Shown here one piece after another: positions 28,629-35,664 of a stretch of DNA of 64,000 bases. The position numbers and the translations under genes are program-made. The notes below the pieces were generated by a model, which did no database searches, had not been told where the DNA came from, and saw only the letters and a list, made by a program, of their open reading frames with translations. Position 1 is the first letter of the stretch, and each line of letters starts with the position of its first letter. Origin of the DNA: Candidatus Kryptonium thompsonii (GTDB lineage Bacteria > Bacteroidota > Ignavibacteria > Kryptoniales > Kryptoniaceae); assembly GCA_001442925.1 (NCBI GenBank), contig LDXX01000003.1, forward strand, positions 248,001 through 312,000. The letters run 5' to 3'.

Positions 28629-29534
28629 ATGACTGTTAAGTTGATTTCAATTTTAAGGGTAATAATTGGACTTGTTTTCGTTGTTTCGGGATTTGGGAAG
28701 TTAATTGATATTAATGAGTTTGCTAATATCGTTAGATCTTACGGATTTTTCCCCAATTTTTTAGTATTTTCATTTTCAATTTCGCTGTCACTTTTTGAGA
28801 TTTTACTTGGGATGATGTTTTTGTTAAAAATGTGGGTTAGGTTTGTTAGTGTGGCTTTATTATTGTTTTCAATTCTTTTCTTTTTTGCTTTGATATATGG
28901 TTTTTATTATTTGGGGCTTGATGAGTGTGGTTGCTTTGGAAGTATTTTAAGTATTAGCGATAGATTTGCTAATTTGTTGAAGTCAGTTATCTTAATTGTT
29001 TCAATTAGTTTATACATTTTGATTGAGAGGTTATATTCTTTCAAATTCTTTTTTAAATTTCTTGTTTTTGTTCTTTTATTTTCAAGTTTGTTAATTTTAG
29101 CTTTTGCATACGGTGGCCATGTTGATTATGGTGAAATTGATTTAAGTTTTTTAGGTGGTCAAATTGACAATGATAGTTATTATCTCTTGATAATTTTTTC
29201 ACCCCTTGATTGTCATAGTTGTTTAAGTTCAATGGTTCCTGTTTGGAACGAGATAGATAGTGTTTATAGGGATGTAAAGGTTTTAGGTATTGCTTATTCT
29301 AAGGATGAGAGATTAGTTAATTATGTGCTGGATATATACCGTTTTAAGTTTGAGGTGAGGAGGTTTGATAATGTTCCTATAGATTTTATGGTGACACCTG
29401 TTGAGATTTTGGTTGATGGTTTTGGCAAGGTTTATTATAGGGTTGAGGGGGTAAAACCGACTAAAGTCCATGTGAGGCAGTTAATAACTGCGATAAACAA
29501 AATTTCAAAACAAAAAGAAGGAGGTAAAACATGA
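28629..29534 (+). CDS. MauE/DoxX-like membrane protein fused to a thioredoxin-like domain
   Basis: The 301-residue product begins with four hydrophobic helices (about 5-25, 45-66, 70-95, 113-132) carrying the MauE-type motif CGCFG (Cys100, Cys102). A fifth helix (about 142-161) leads to a C-terminal thioredoxin-like domain with a CxxC pair (Cys195, Cys198 in DCHSC) and a late VTPVEILVDGFGKV strand with the cis-Pro type Thr-Pro. By analogy with MauE/MauD and with VKOR-DsbA fusions it should pass electrons or disulfides across the inner membrane. The next gene, overlapping by four bases, encodes a peptide with four cysteines, an obvious candidate substrate. Confidence 0.78.
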   Translation: MTVKLISILRVIIGLVFVVSGFGKLIDINEFANIVRSYGFFPNFLVFSFSISLSLFEILLGMMFLLKMWVRFVSVALLLFSILFFFALIYGFYYLGLDECGCFGSILSISDRFANLLKSVILIVSISLYILIERLYSFKFFFKFLVFVLLFSSLLILAFAYGGHVDYGEIDLSFLGGQIDNDSYYLLIIFSPLDCHSCLSSMVPVWNEIDSVYRDVKVLGIAYSKDERLVNYVLDIYRFKFEVRRFDNVPIDFMVTPVEILVDGFGKVYYRVEGVKPTKVHVRQLITAINKISKQKEGGKT

Positions 29535-29734
29535 GTAGGGTCAAGTCAATTGTCAAATTAATTGTTTTAGCTTTAGTATTAATTGTTGCGGTCATGGTTG
29601 GTTATACAAAAATCTCATTCGGTGAGGAACCAAGTGATCAATATTGTGCTACTTACAATCTACAGGATCCGCGTATTTGTTATGATAAGCCACTTAACTG
29701 TATGTGTGAGATCGTAGTCCCGCCGCCGAAATAA
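29531..29734 (+). CDS. Small exported cysteine-rich peptide
   Basis: The 67-residue product has a strong ribosome site (AAGGAGGT, 6 bases before the ATG). It has a basic start, a hydrophobic helix at about 8-25 and a possible cleavage site after SFG (residue 31). The mature part of about 36 residues has four cysteines (39, 50, 57, 59) and ends in three prolines. It resembles in layout the NVEALA-type peptides of Bacteroides, which have a similar leader and conserved cysteines and lie next to propeller genes. I see no clear NVEALA motif, so family membership is not claimed. A strong terminator follows directly. Confidence 0.75.
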   Translation: MSRVKSIVKLIVLALVLIVAVMVGYTKISFGEEPSDQYCATYNLQDPRICYDKPLNCMCEIVVPPPK

Positions 29735-29740
29735 TAAAAA

Positions 29741-29772
29741 GCAGGGAGTGGAAGCTCCCTGCTTTTGTTTTT
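29741..29772 (+). terminator. Rho-independent terminator after the peptide gene
   Basis: An eight-base perfect stem (GCAGGGAG, loop TGGAAG, CTCCCTGC) is followed by TTTTGTTTTT. It lies between the peptide gene and the first propeller gene. No good promoter is visible in the 45 bases before that propeller gene, so expression downstream probably depends on partial read-through. Confidence 0.9.
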
Positions 29773-29817
29773 AATTACCCAAACCAAATTATACAAAATA
29801 AGTGGATTGAATTTTGG

Positions 29818-30888
29818 ATGAAAAAAATATTGCTTTTTTTATGCCTTTTATTAGTTTCGTGTGGGAAAAATGAAAAACTTAATGTTTACAGTTTTATTTT
29901 AGATAAAAAGCTTGTCAAGATTGAAAGGAAAGGGGAGATAAGGATTAAGGAGACGAAAGATAATTTCATTGGCATAATTTTCGACATTGAGGTTTATAAC
30001 GAATGGTTAGTGAATCTTGATATGGTACAGTCGAAGGTTCAGTTTATAAACGTAAGGGATGGGTCTATTGAGAGAAGTTTTGGGAGAAAGGGTATGGGTC
30101 CTGGTGAGATGGTGGATCCATCAGGTTTTACAATAAGTGAGGATGGGAAAATTTTCATTTATGATAATGGGGTGAGAAAAATTTTATGCTTTAACATAGA
30201 TGGTGAATTTTTGTATTCATTTGCTTTCCCATCCGATTTAAGTGCAGGTGATAATCTTAAGGTAAGGGATGGGAAGCTATATATTAGTCTTCTTGAGCTC
30301 AGGTATGCTAATCCATCTGAGATATGGAAATCACGAACGATAGGTGTTTTTGATTTAAAAGGGAATTTGCTCAACTTGTGTGGCATGCATGATGAAATTA
30401 AAAAAACATTTACATATGGAGCTGAGATATGGTTTGATTTTGATAGGTTTAGTAATTTGTATTCTATCGATAGGGGTACATATCGTATTTACAAGTATGA
30501 CAAAAACTACAAGTTGATCAAGGTATTTGGTGTTCAAGGCAAATTTAGATTGCCCAAGGAGGACATACCCTGGAATTTACCTCCCCAAGAGATAGTCAAA
30601 AGGTTGATGAGAAGTTCCGGAACAAGGTCACTGATCGTTTCTGGGGATTATGTATATCATCAATTTTCTGATCTAACTGAGAAAGCTGTGAGAGAAAGGA
30701 ATCCTTTATACAGCAAAAATTATTTAAAGTTGTATGATCTTGATGGTAATTATATTCCATCGGACATTGAGTTGCCTGGGATATTGCTTGATGTTGATGA
30801 TGAGGGGAGACTTTACATATATGAGAGTGATGAGCCTGGGAATAGGGTAATAGGTATTTATGAGTTGAAAGTTGTTGATAAAGGTTAA
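29818..30888 (+). CDS. Six-bladed beta-propeller lipoprotein, copy 1
   Basis: The 356-residue product has a lipoprotein signal (CLLLVSCGKN, Cys at about residue 16). Propeller blades follow: FIGIIFDIEVYNEWLVNLDM, SFGRKGMGPGEMVDPSGFTI, DGKIFIYDNGVRKILCFNID, FSNLYSIDRGTYRIYKYDKN and VDDEGRLYIYE. The GPGEM/DPSG stretch is typical of the 6-bladed (DUF5128-like) family of Bacteroidota. It is expected to sit in the periplasm or outer membrane as a binding scaffold. It is almost identical to the gene at 32127; the proteins differ at residue 4 (Ile/Val) and 338 (Asp/Asn). Confidence 0.82.
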   Translation: MKKILLFLCLLLVSCGKNEKLNVYSFILDKKLVKIERKGEIRIKETKDNFIGIIFDIEVYNEWLVNLDMVQSKVQFINVRDGSIERSFGRKGMGPGEMVDPSGFTISEDGKIFIYDNGVRKILCFNIDGEFLYSFAFPSDLSAGDNLKVRDGKLYISLLELRYANPSEIWKSRTIGVFDLKGNLLNLCGMHDEIKKTFTYGAEIWFDFDRFSNLYSIDRGTYRIYKYDKNYKLIKVFGVQGKFRLPKEDIPWNLPPQEIVKRLMRSSGTRSLIVSGDYVYHQFSDLTEKAVRERNPLYSKNYLKLYDLDGNYIPSDIELPGILLDVDDEGRLYIYESDEPGNRVIGIYELKVVDKG

Positions 30889-30941
30889 TTGCGATGTAAA
30901 AATTTTCTTTGCTTGACAAAAAGATTTTTATGATTTAAATT
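29829..30941 (+). repeat. Long direct repeat, copy A (propeller gene plus downstream promoter)
   Basis: This segment matches 32138-33250 at a constant offset of 2309 bases with no insertion or deletion that I could find. Substitutions are few and clustered: around 30494-30517, around 30809-30850, and in the promoter tail after 30890. The flank before 29829 is much less similar. This mosaic fits a tandem duplication homogenised by gene conversion. Confidence 0.88.
30913..30941 (+). promoter_or_regulatory. Promoter of the second propeller gene
   Basis: TTGACA (30913-30918), 17 bases, TAAATT (30936-30941), preceded five bases upstream by the shared motif GTAAAAATTTTC (30896-30907). It lies inside the long repeat and matches the promoter at 28568-28596. 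Confidence 0.7.
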
Positions 30942-30971
30942 TTCAGGTGAGAAAATATAGGAAAGATAAAT

Positions 30972-32054
30972 ATGCGTGCTAAAACTTGGTTAGCTTTTTT
31001 GATCTTGGGGTTAGCTGTTAGTTTTATTTATCCATTTTTAGCGGGAAGCTTTGATAACAATTATCAAAAAAATGTTCTAACTTTTCAAGTAAATAAGTAT
31101 TGCAGGGAGCAGAAGATAAAGAGTAGAATTTTCAAGAATGTGGATGTAAAAAGGATATTTAGAACCAGTGATTCTCTTTTCTCACCGATTAAGTTAAAGT
31201 TAGATAAGAGAAATTCGTATCTTTATGTGCTTGATATAGGGGATTTAAGGATAAAAAAGTTTTCTTTATCTGGGAAATTTATCAGATCATATGGTAGGGG
31301 AAAAGGTAAAGGTCCTGGTGAGTTCTTAAACCCTGTAAGTTTTGTTGTTGACGACAATTTAAGAATATGGGTTAGCGACCCATACACTGGAATTATAACA
31401 GTAATTGGAGATGATAATTCGATCAAGCGAAGTTTTAGACCTAAAAATATATCTGCGGAAATCTGTTTGGCAAAGGGAAAAGTTGTATTAAGTCGTACAA
31501 TCAACACTGAGTATTTATTTGATGTTTATGATATGTCAGGTAATTATTTATATTCATTAGGCGAGAAAATTTTCCCTGTAAATTCTAAGTCACCTGAATT
31601 TCTTTTTGGATTTCCTTTAATTGCTGGAATAGAGGATATAGATTTTGATCACAAGTTTTTATATTGTACATTCGAGAGATTAAATTGTTTTCTTGCGATT
31701 GACATTGAAAAAGGGACATTGAAATATTTAATGAAGACCATCGATGATATCAAATTGCCGGAAATTAAAGTTATAGAGACAAAAAGTGGACCTATATATA
31801 AGGTTGGGGAAGATAAAGAATTCCCATCTTTGGCTATGAACTTGGTTGGGGATAAGATATACATAACAAGTGGTAAGAATTTTTCAGTTGATGATAATAC
31901 GACCTTTGTTGATGTTTATTCATCTGAAAGTGGCGAGTATTTATATTCATTTAAGATTCCCGAGAAATTTAAACAGGGGGGATATTTTGACGGTAGATAT
32001 TACTACGGTGTCGGGGACACTTCAATTTCAAAGTGGGAGGTAATATTTAGGTGA
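30972..32054 (+). CDS. Divergent six-bladed beta-propeller protein, membrane anchored
   Basis: The 360-residue product begins with a hydrophobic signal or anchor (about 7-26), without a lipobox cysteine. The blade pattern of its neighbours is kept: RIFRTSDSLFSPIKLKLDKR, IKKFSLSGKFIRSYGRGKGK then GPGEFLNPVSFVVDD, IWVSDPYTGIITVIGDD and YLYSFKIPEKF. It belongs to the same family as the flanking genes but is clearly diverged, so it is an older paralogue between two young copies. A single cysteine near residue 38 and others within blades show no motif. Function unknown. Confidence 0.78.
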   Translation: MRAKTWLAFLILGLAVSFIYPFLAGSFDNNYQKNVLTFQVNKYCREQKIKSRIFKNVDVKRIFRTSDSLFSPIKLKLDKRNSYLYVLDIGDLRIKKFSLSGKFIRSYGRGKGKGPGEFLNPVSFVVDDNLRIWVSDPYTGIITVIGDDNSIKRSFRPKNISAEICLAKGKVVLSRTINTEYLFDVYDMSGNYLYSLGEKIFPVNSKSPEFLFGFPLIAGIEDIDFDHKFLYCTFERLNCFLAIDIEKGTLKYLMKTIDDIKLPEIKVIETKSGPIYKVGEDKEFPSLAMNLVGDKIYITSGKNFSVDDNTTFVDVYSSESGEYLYSFKIPEKFKQGGYFDGRYYYGVGDTSISKWEVIFR

Positions 32055-32126
32055 GAAAAATAAGAAAACTTAGAATGATGGTTTCCCGCATTTTTAATTA
32101 CACAAATAAAGTGGGCTGGATTTGGA

Positions 32127-33197
32127 ATGAAGAAGGTATTGCTTTTTTTATGCCTTTTATTAGTTTCGTGTGGGAAAAATGAAAAACTTAATGTTTACAG
32201 TTTTATTTTAGATAAAAAGCTTGTCAAGATTGAAAGGAAAGGGGAGATAAGGATTAAGGAGACGAAAGATAATTTCATTGGCATAATTTTCGACATTGAG
32301 GTTTATAACGAATGGTTAGTGAATCTTGATATGGTACAGTCGAAGGTTCAGTTTATAAACGTAAGGGATGGGTCTATTGAGAGAAGTTTTGGGAGAAAGG
32401 GTATGGGTCCTGGTGAGATGGTGGATCCATCAGGTTTTACAATAAGTGAGGATGGGAAAATTTTCATTTATGATAATGGGGTGAGAAAAATTTTATGCTT
32501 TAACATAGATGGTGAATTTTTGTATTCATTTGCTTTCCCATCCGATTTAAGTGCAGGTGATAATCTTAAGGTAAGGGATGGGAAGCTATATATTAGTCTT
32601 CTTGAGCTCAGGTATGCTAATCCATCTGAGATATGGAAATCACGAACGATAGGTGTTTTTGATTTAAAAGGGAATTTGCTCAACTTGTGTGGCATGCATG
32701 ATGAAATTAAAAAAACATTTACATATGGAGCTGAGATATGGTTTGATTTTGATAGGTTTAGTAATTTGTATTCTATCGATAGGGGTACATATCGTATTTA
32801 CAAATATGACAAGAACTACAAATTGATTAAGGTATTTGGTGTTCAAGGCAAATTTAGATTGCCCAAGGAGGACATACCCTGGAATTTACCTCCCCAAGAG
32901 ATAGTCAAAAGGTTGATGAGAAGTTCCGGAACAAGGTCACTGATCGTTTCTGGGGATTATGTATATCATCAATTTTCTGATCTAACTGAGAAAGCTGTGA
33001 GAGAAAGGAATCCTTTATACAGCAAAAATTATTTAAAGTTGTATGATCTTGATGGTAATTATATTCCATCGGACATTGAGTTGCCTGGGATATTGCTTGA
33101 TGTTGATGATGAGGGGAGGCTTTACATATATGAGAGCAACGAGCCTGGGAACAGGGTTATAGGTATTTATGAGTTGAAAGTTGTTGATAAAGGTTAA
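32127..33197 (+). CDS. Six-bladed beta-propeller lipoprotein, copy 2
   Basis: The protein equals copy 1 (29818) except Val4 for Ile and Asn338 for Asp. The lipoprotein signal and all blades are intact, so both copies should be functional. Silent changes outnumber amino-acid changes, which points to purifying selection or recent conversion. The 72-base gap to the gene before it has no promoter match, so it is probably read with that gene. Homologous recombination between the copies would delete the divergent gene between them. Confidence 0.82.
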   Translation: MKKVLLFLCLLLVSCGKNEKLNVYSFILDKKLVKIERKGEIRIKETKDNFIGIIFDIEVYNEWLVNLDMVQSKVQFINVRDGSIERSFGRKGMGPGEMVDPSGFTISEDGKIFIYDNGVRKILCFNIDGEFLYSFAFPSDLSAGDNLKVRDGKLYISLLELRYANPSEIWKSRTIGVFDLKGNLLNLCGMHDEIKKTFTYGAEIWFDFDRFSNLYSIDRGTYRIYKYDKNYKLIKVFGVQGKFRLPKEDIPWNLPPQEIVKRLMRSSGTRSLIVSGDYVYHQFSDLTEKAVRERNPLYSKNYLKLYDLDGNYIPSDIELPGILLDVDDEGRLYIYESNEPGNRVIGIYELKVVDKG

Positions 33198-33250
33198 TTG
33201 TGATGTAAAAATTTTCTTTGCTTGATAAAGAAACTTTTATGATTTAAATT
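32138..33250 (+). repeat. Long direct repeat, copy B (propeller gene plus downstream promoter)
   Basis: Partner of 29829-30941 at an offset of 2309 bases. The -35 box of its terminal promoter has changed from TTGACA to TTGATA, and the spacer carries further changes, while the coding part is nearly invariant. Confidence 0.88.
33222..33250 (+). promoter_or_regulatory. Promoter of the outer-membrane barrel gene
   Basis: TTGATA (33222-33227), 17 bases, TAAATT (33245-33250), preceded by GTAAAAATTTTC (33205-33216). It is the third member of the promoter family, and its position supports the start codon at 33285 over an in-frame GTG at 33255, which would lie at or before the transcription start. 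Confidence 0.65.
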
Positions 33251-33284
33251 TTTAGTGAAAATTCAAAACCTAAGGGGAATATCT

Positions 33285-33935
33285 ATGAGAAGAGTAATTT
33301 ATTTAGCGCTTTTGGTCTTCATCCTTCAAAGTGTTTCCCAGGCTCAATCTGATATTTGGGTTGAACTTAATGCGGGGGTTTCTTCAGTTTCTGAATCAAA
33401 TTCAGCAAATTCAATCTTGCGTTACTGGGATGGCGGTTGGAAAGTGGGTGGAGCTGTTTCATATGTTGTCTCACAAGATATTCAGTTGGTAGCAAGTGTG
33501 GGTTATAGTCGTTTAAGATATAGTGGGAAAGGACCAACTTTAGCTATTCCTGATGTAGTTGGTTTTCGCATGAGCATAACTGGTGATGCTTCCCATATTT
33601 ACGAAGCTTCCATTGGGACTCGATTATTTATGTCTCATTGTTTTGTAAAACCATTTATATCTATTCGGGGCGGAATTCAATATACACGAGTTGGGGAAAT
33701 CCGTATCACCACATGGATGGAACAGAACCCGCAGAACACATTGACTACCCGTGTTTATAGTTCATCTGGGACAAGTTTTTCAAAACCATTTGCTTTCGTT
33801 GGATTTGGAGTTGGCGCTCCAATTAATTCGTCTGTAAATGTTTTGTTAGAAGGTGCATTCACGCTGACATTTGATGGACTTCAGCCGTATTATTTAATAT
33901 CTTCAATATTTGCAACCTTACAACTTAATCTTTAA
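33285..33935 (+). CDS. Outer-membrane beta-barrel protein, about eight strands
   Basis: The ATG at 33285 has AAGGGG eight bases upstream and begins a clean signal peptide (MRRVIYLALLVFILQSVSQAQ). The 216-residue protein is then built of alternating strands (WKVGGAVSYVV, IQLVASVGYSRLRYSG, YEASIGTRLFM, PFISIRGGIQYTRVG, FAFVGFGVGAPI, NVLLEGAFTLTF) and ends with ATLQLNL, a plausible barrel-insertion end. This is the small porin-like fold of OmpX/OmpA N-domains. It shares its promoter motif with the propeller and peptide genes, so it may be the outer-membrane part of that set. The 242-base gap that follows holds no recognisable gene. Confidence 0.72.
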   Translation: MRRVIYLALLVFILQSVSQAQSDIWVELNAGVSSVSESNSANSILRYWDGGWKVGGAVSYVVSQDIQLVASVGYSRLRYSGKGPTLAIPDVVGFRMSITGDASHIYEASIGTRLFMSHCFVKPFISIRGGIQYTRVGEIRITTWMEQNPQNTLTTRVYSSSGTSFSKPFAFVGFGVGAPINSSVNVLLEGAFTLTFDGLQPYYLISSIFATLQLNL

Positions 33936-34177
33936 GATTATCAAGCTTACAGCAACCAATGGCAAGAAAATGTTAGGAAATTTGGCGATAAAAGTTCACC
34001 TTGAGGAGATAACTGGCGATTATCCCGCCTTTACGAACTAATTCCTGATATCGGGAGTCAAAGAAAACGAAAATTTACAATCTAACGCCATTTGTTTATT
34101 CGCTTATCTTTGATTATTTTATCATTGAAAAACTTGCATATCTGAAAAAGTTTAAAAATAAAAAAGTTCCTGTGTCA

Positions 34178-35182
34178 ATGATTAAATTCACCGAAGAAAG
34201 ACTTTTACAACTGTTCAAAAACTTTGAAAACAAGAAGATCGCTGTAGTTGGTGATGTTATGCTTGACAGGTATATTTGGGGAGCGGTAAATAGAATTTCG
34301 CCTGAGGCACCAGTTCCAGTGATTGAGGTTGAGGGAGAAGACTCAAAGCTTGGGGGAGCAGGGAATGTAGCAAACAATATAAAATCACTTGGCGCATTCC
34401 CATTGCTAATTGGTGTTGTCGGTGATGATAGAGAGGGAGAGATTTTATTTGATATTATGAAATCCGAAGGTTTTAATACAGGAGGCATCATAGTTGATAA
34501 AACCAGACCAACTACGGTGAAAACAAGGGTGATAGCACATAATCAACATGTCGTTAGAATCGATAGAGAATCAAGGGAACCGATAAACTACACGATACAA
34601 GAAAGAATAAAAGAGATAATCCTTCAACATGTGCATGAAATAAAGGCGATAATAATAGAAGATTACAATAAAGGGGTTATCGTTAGGAATTTAATTCATG
34701 ATTTGATTGATATTGCGAACAGGTATGGAATTGTAATAACTGTGGATCCAAAGTTTGAGAATTTCTTTGAATTTAAAAATGTGACCGTTTTCAAACCGAA
34801 CAGAAAAGAGGTTGAGGATGTACTTGGCAGAAAACTTGATTCTGAGGAGAAGGTGATTGAGGCTGGTAAGATAATCCTTGAGAGGTTAAAGTGCAAATAT
34901 CTTCTTTTGACAAGGGGTGAGAAAGGAATGACGCTTTTCAGCAAGGATGGTGACATAAAGCATATACCAACAAAGGCGAGGAAAGTTGCGGATGTATCAG
35001 GTGCTGGTGATACCGTTATATCGACAATAACAGTTGCTCTTGCCAGCGGTGCTGATATAATTGAATCAGCGGCGCTTGCGAACTACGCTGCTGGAATAGT
35101 TGTTGAAGAGGTTGGCGTTGTCCCTGTTGATAAGGAGAAACTTTTCAAAGCAGCTCTTCTTGATTCAAGAGGTGAATGGTGA
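34178..35182 (+). CDS. rfaE1: Heptose-7-phosphate kinase RfaE1
   Basis: This PfkB-family kinase phosphorylates D-glycero-beta-D-manno-heptose 7-phosphate at C1 for LPS inner-core synthesis. The 334-residue product shows the GGAGNVANNIKSLGA loop, HVVRIDRES, a central IIEDYNKGVI, FKPNRKEVEDVLG and the PfkB signature VSGAGDTVISTITVALASG. It corresponds to the N-terminal half of E. coli HldE. ATG 34178 is chosen; a GTG at 34172 would add two residues. It ends as TGATG into the adenylyltransferase gene. Confidence 0.93.
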   Translation: MIKFTEERLLQLFKNFENKKIAVVGDVMLDRYIWGAVNRISPEAPVPVIEVEGEDSKLGGAGNVANNIKSLGAFPLLIGVVGDDREGEILFDIMKSEGFNTGGIIVDKTRPTTVKTRVIAHNQHVVRIDRESREPINYTIQERIKEIILQHVHEIKAIIIEDYNKGVIVRNLIHDLIDIANRYGIVITVDPKFENFFEFKNVTVFKPNRKEVEDVLGRKLDSEEKVIEAGKIILERLKCKYLLLTRGEKGMTLFSKDGDIKHIPTKARKVADVSGAGDTVISTITVALASGADIIESAALANYAAGIVVEEVGVVPVDKEKLFKAALLDSRGEW

Positions 35183-35664
35183 TGGGGAAGGTTGTAAATA
35201 TCAACGAAATCGTTCAGATAGTGAAGGAACTCAAAAGCGAAGGTAAGAAAGTCGTCTTTACAAATGGTTGTTTTGACATCTTGCATAGAGGACATGTTGA
35301 ATACCTTGCGAAAGCGAAGGAGCTTGGAGATGTTTTAATTGTTGGATTGAATAGTGATTCGTCTGTTAAGCAAATAAAAGGCGATGGTAGACCGATAGTC
35401 TCACAAGAAGATAGAGCATTTATACTTTCAAATCTTGCTTTTGTCGATTATGTTGTGATTTTTGATGAACCAACGCCATATGAGTTAATTTCTAAAATTA
35501 TCCCTGATGTCCTTGTCAAAGGGAATGATTGGGCGATTGAAGATGTTGTTGGAAGAGACATTGTCGAGGCAAATGGAGGTCGTGTGGTTCTGGTGGAATT
35601 GACCCCGAATAGATCGACTACAAATATAATTAAAACCATCCTTGAAAGATTCTGCGGGCGATGA
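35176..35664 (+). CDS. rfaE2: Heptose-1-phosphate adenylyltransferase RfaE2
   Basis: The 162-residue product matches the C-terminal half of HldE: FTNGCFDILHRGHVEYLAKAKELGD contains the HxGH nucleotidyltransferase motif, and VKGNDW...VGRDIVEANGGRVVLVELTPNRSTT completes the family signature. It makes ADP-D-glycero-beta-D-manno-heptose with ATP. An in-frame ATG at 35182 forms TGATG with the kinase stop and is an equally plausible start. Kinase and transferase are separate genes here, not fused. Confidence 0.93.
   Translation: MVMGKVVNINEIVQIVKELKSEGKKVVFTNGCFDILHRGHVEYLAKAKELGDVLIVGLNSDSSVKQIKGDGRPIVSQEDRAFILSNLAFVDYVVIFDEPTPYELISKIIPDVLVKGNDWAIEDVVGRDIVEANGGRVVLVELTPNRSTTNIIKTILERFCGR

Noticed and set aside
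33255-33284. Upstream GTG start for the barrel protein
   Set aside because: It would put 10 polar residues before a perfect signal peptide and lies at the predicted transcription start; ATG 33285 has a ribosome site.
33936-34177. In-frame open codons just after the barrel protein stop (22 codons) and a 23-codon frame starting near 33969
   Set aside because: Too short, no ribosome site and no family resemblance. It may be remnant sequence, but I cannot support a pseudogene call.
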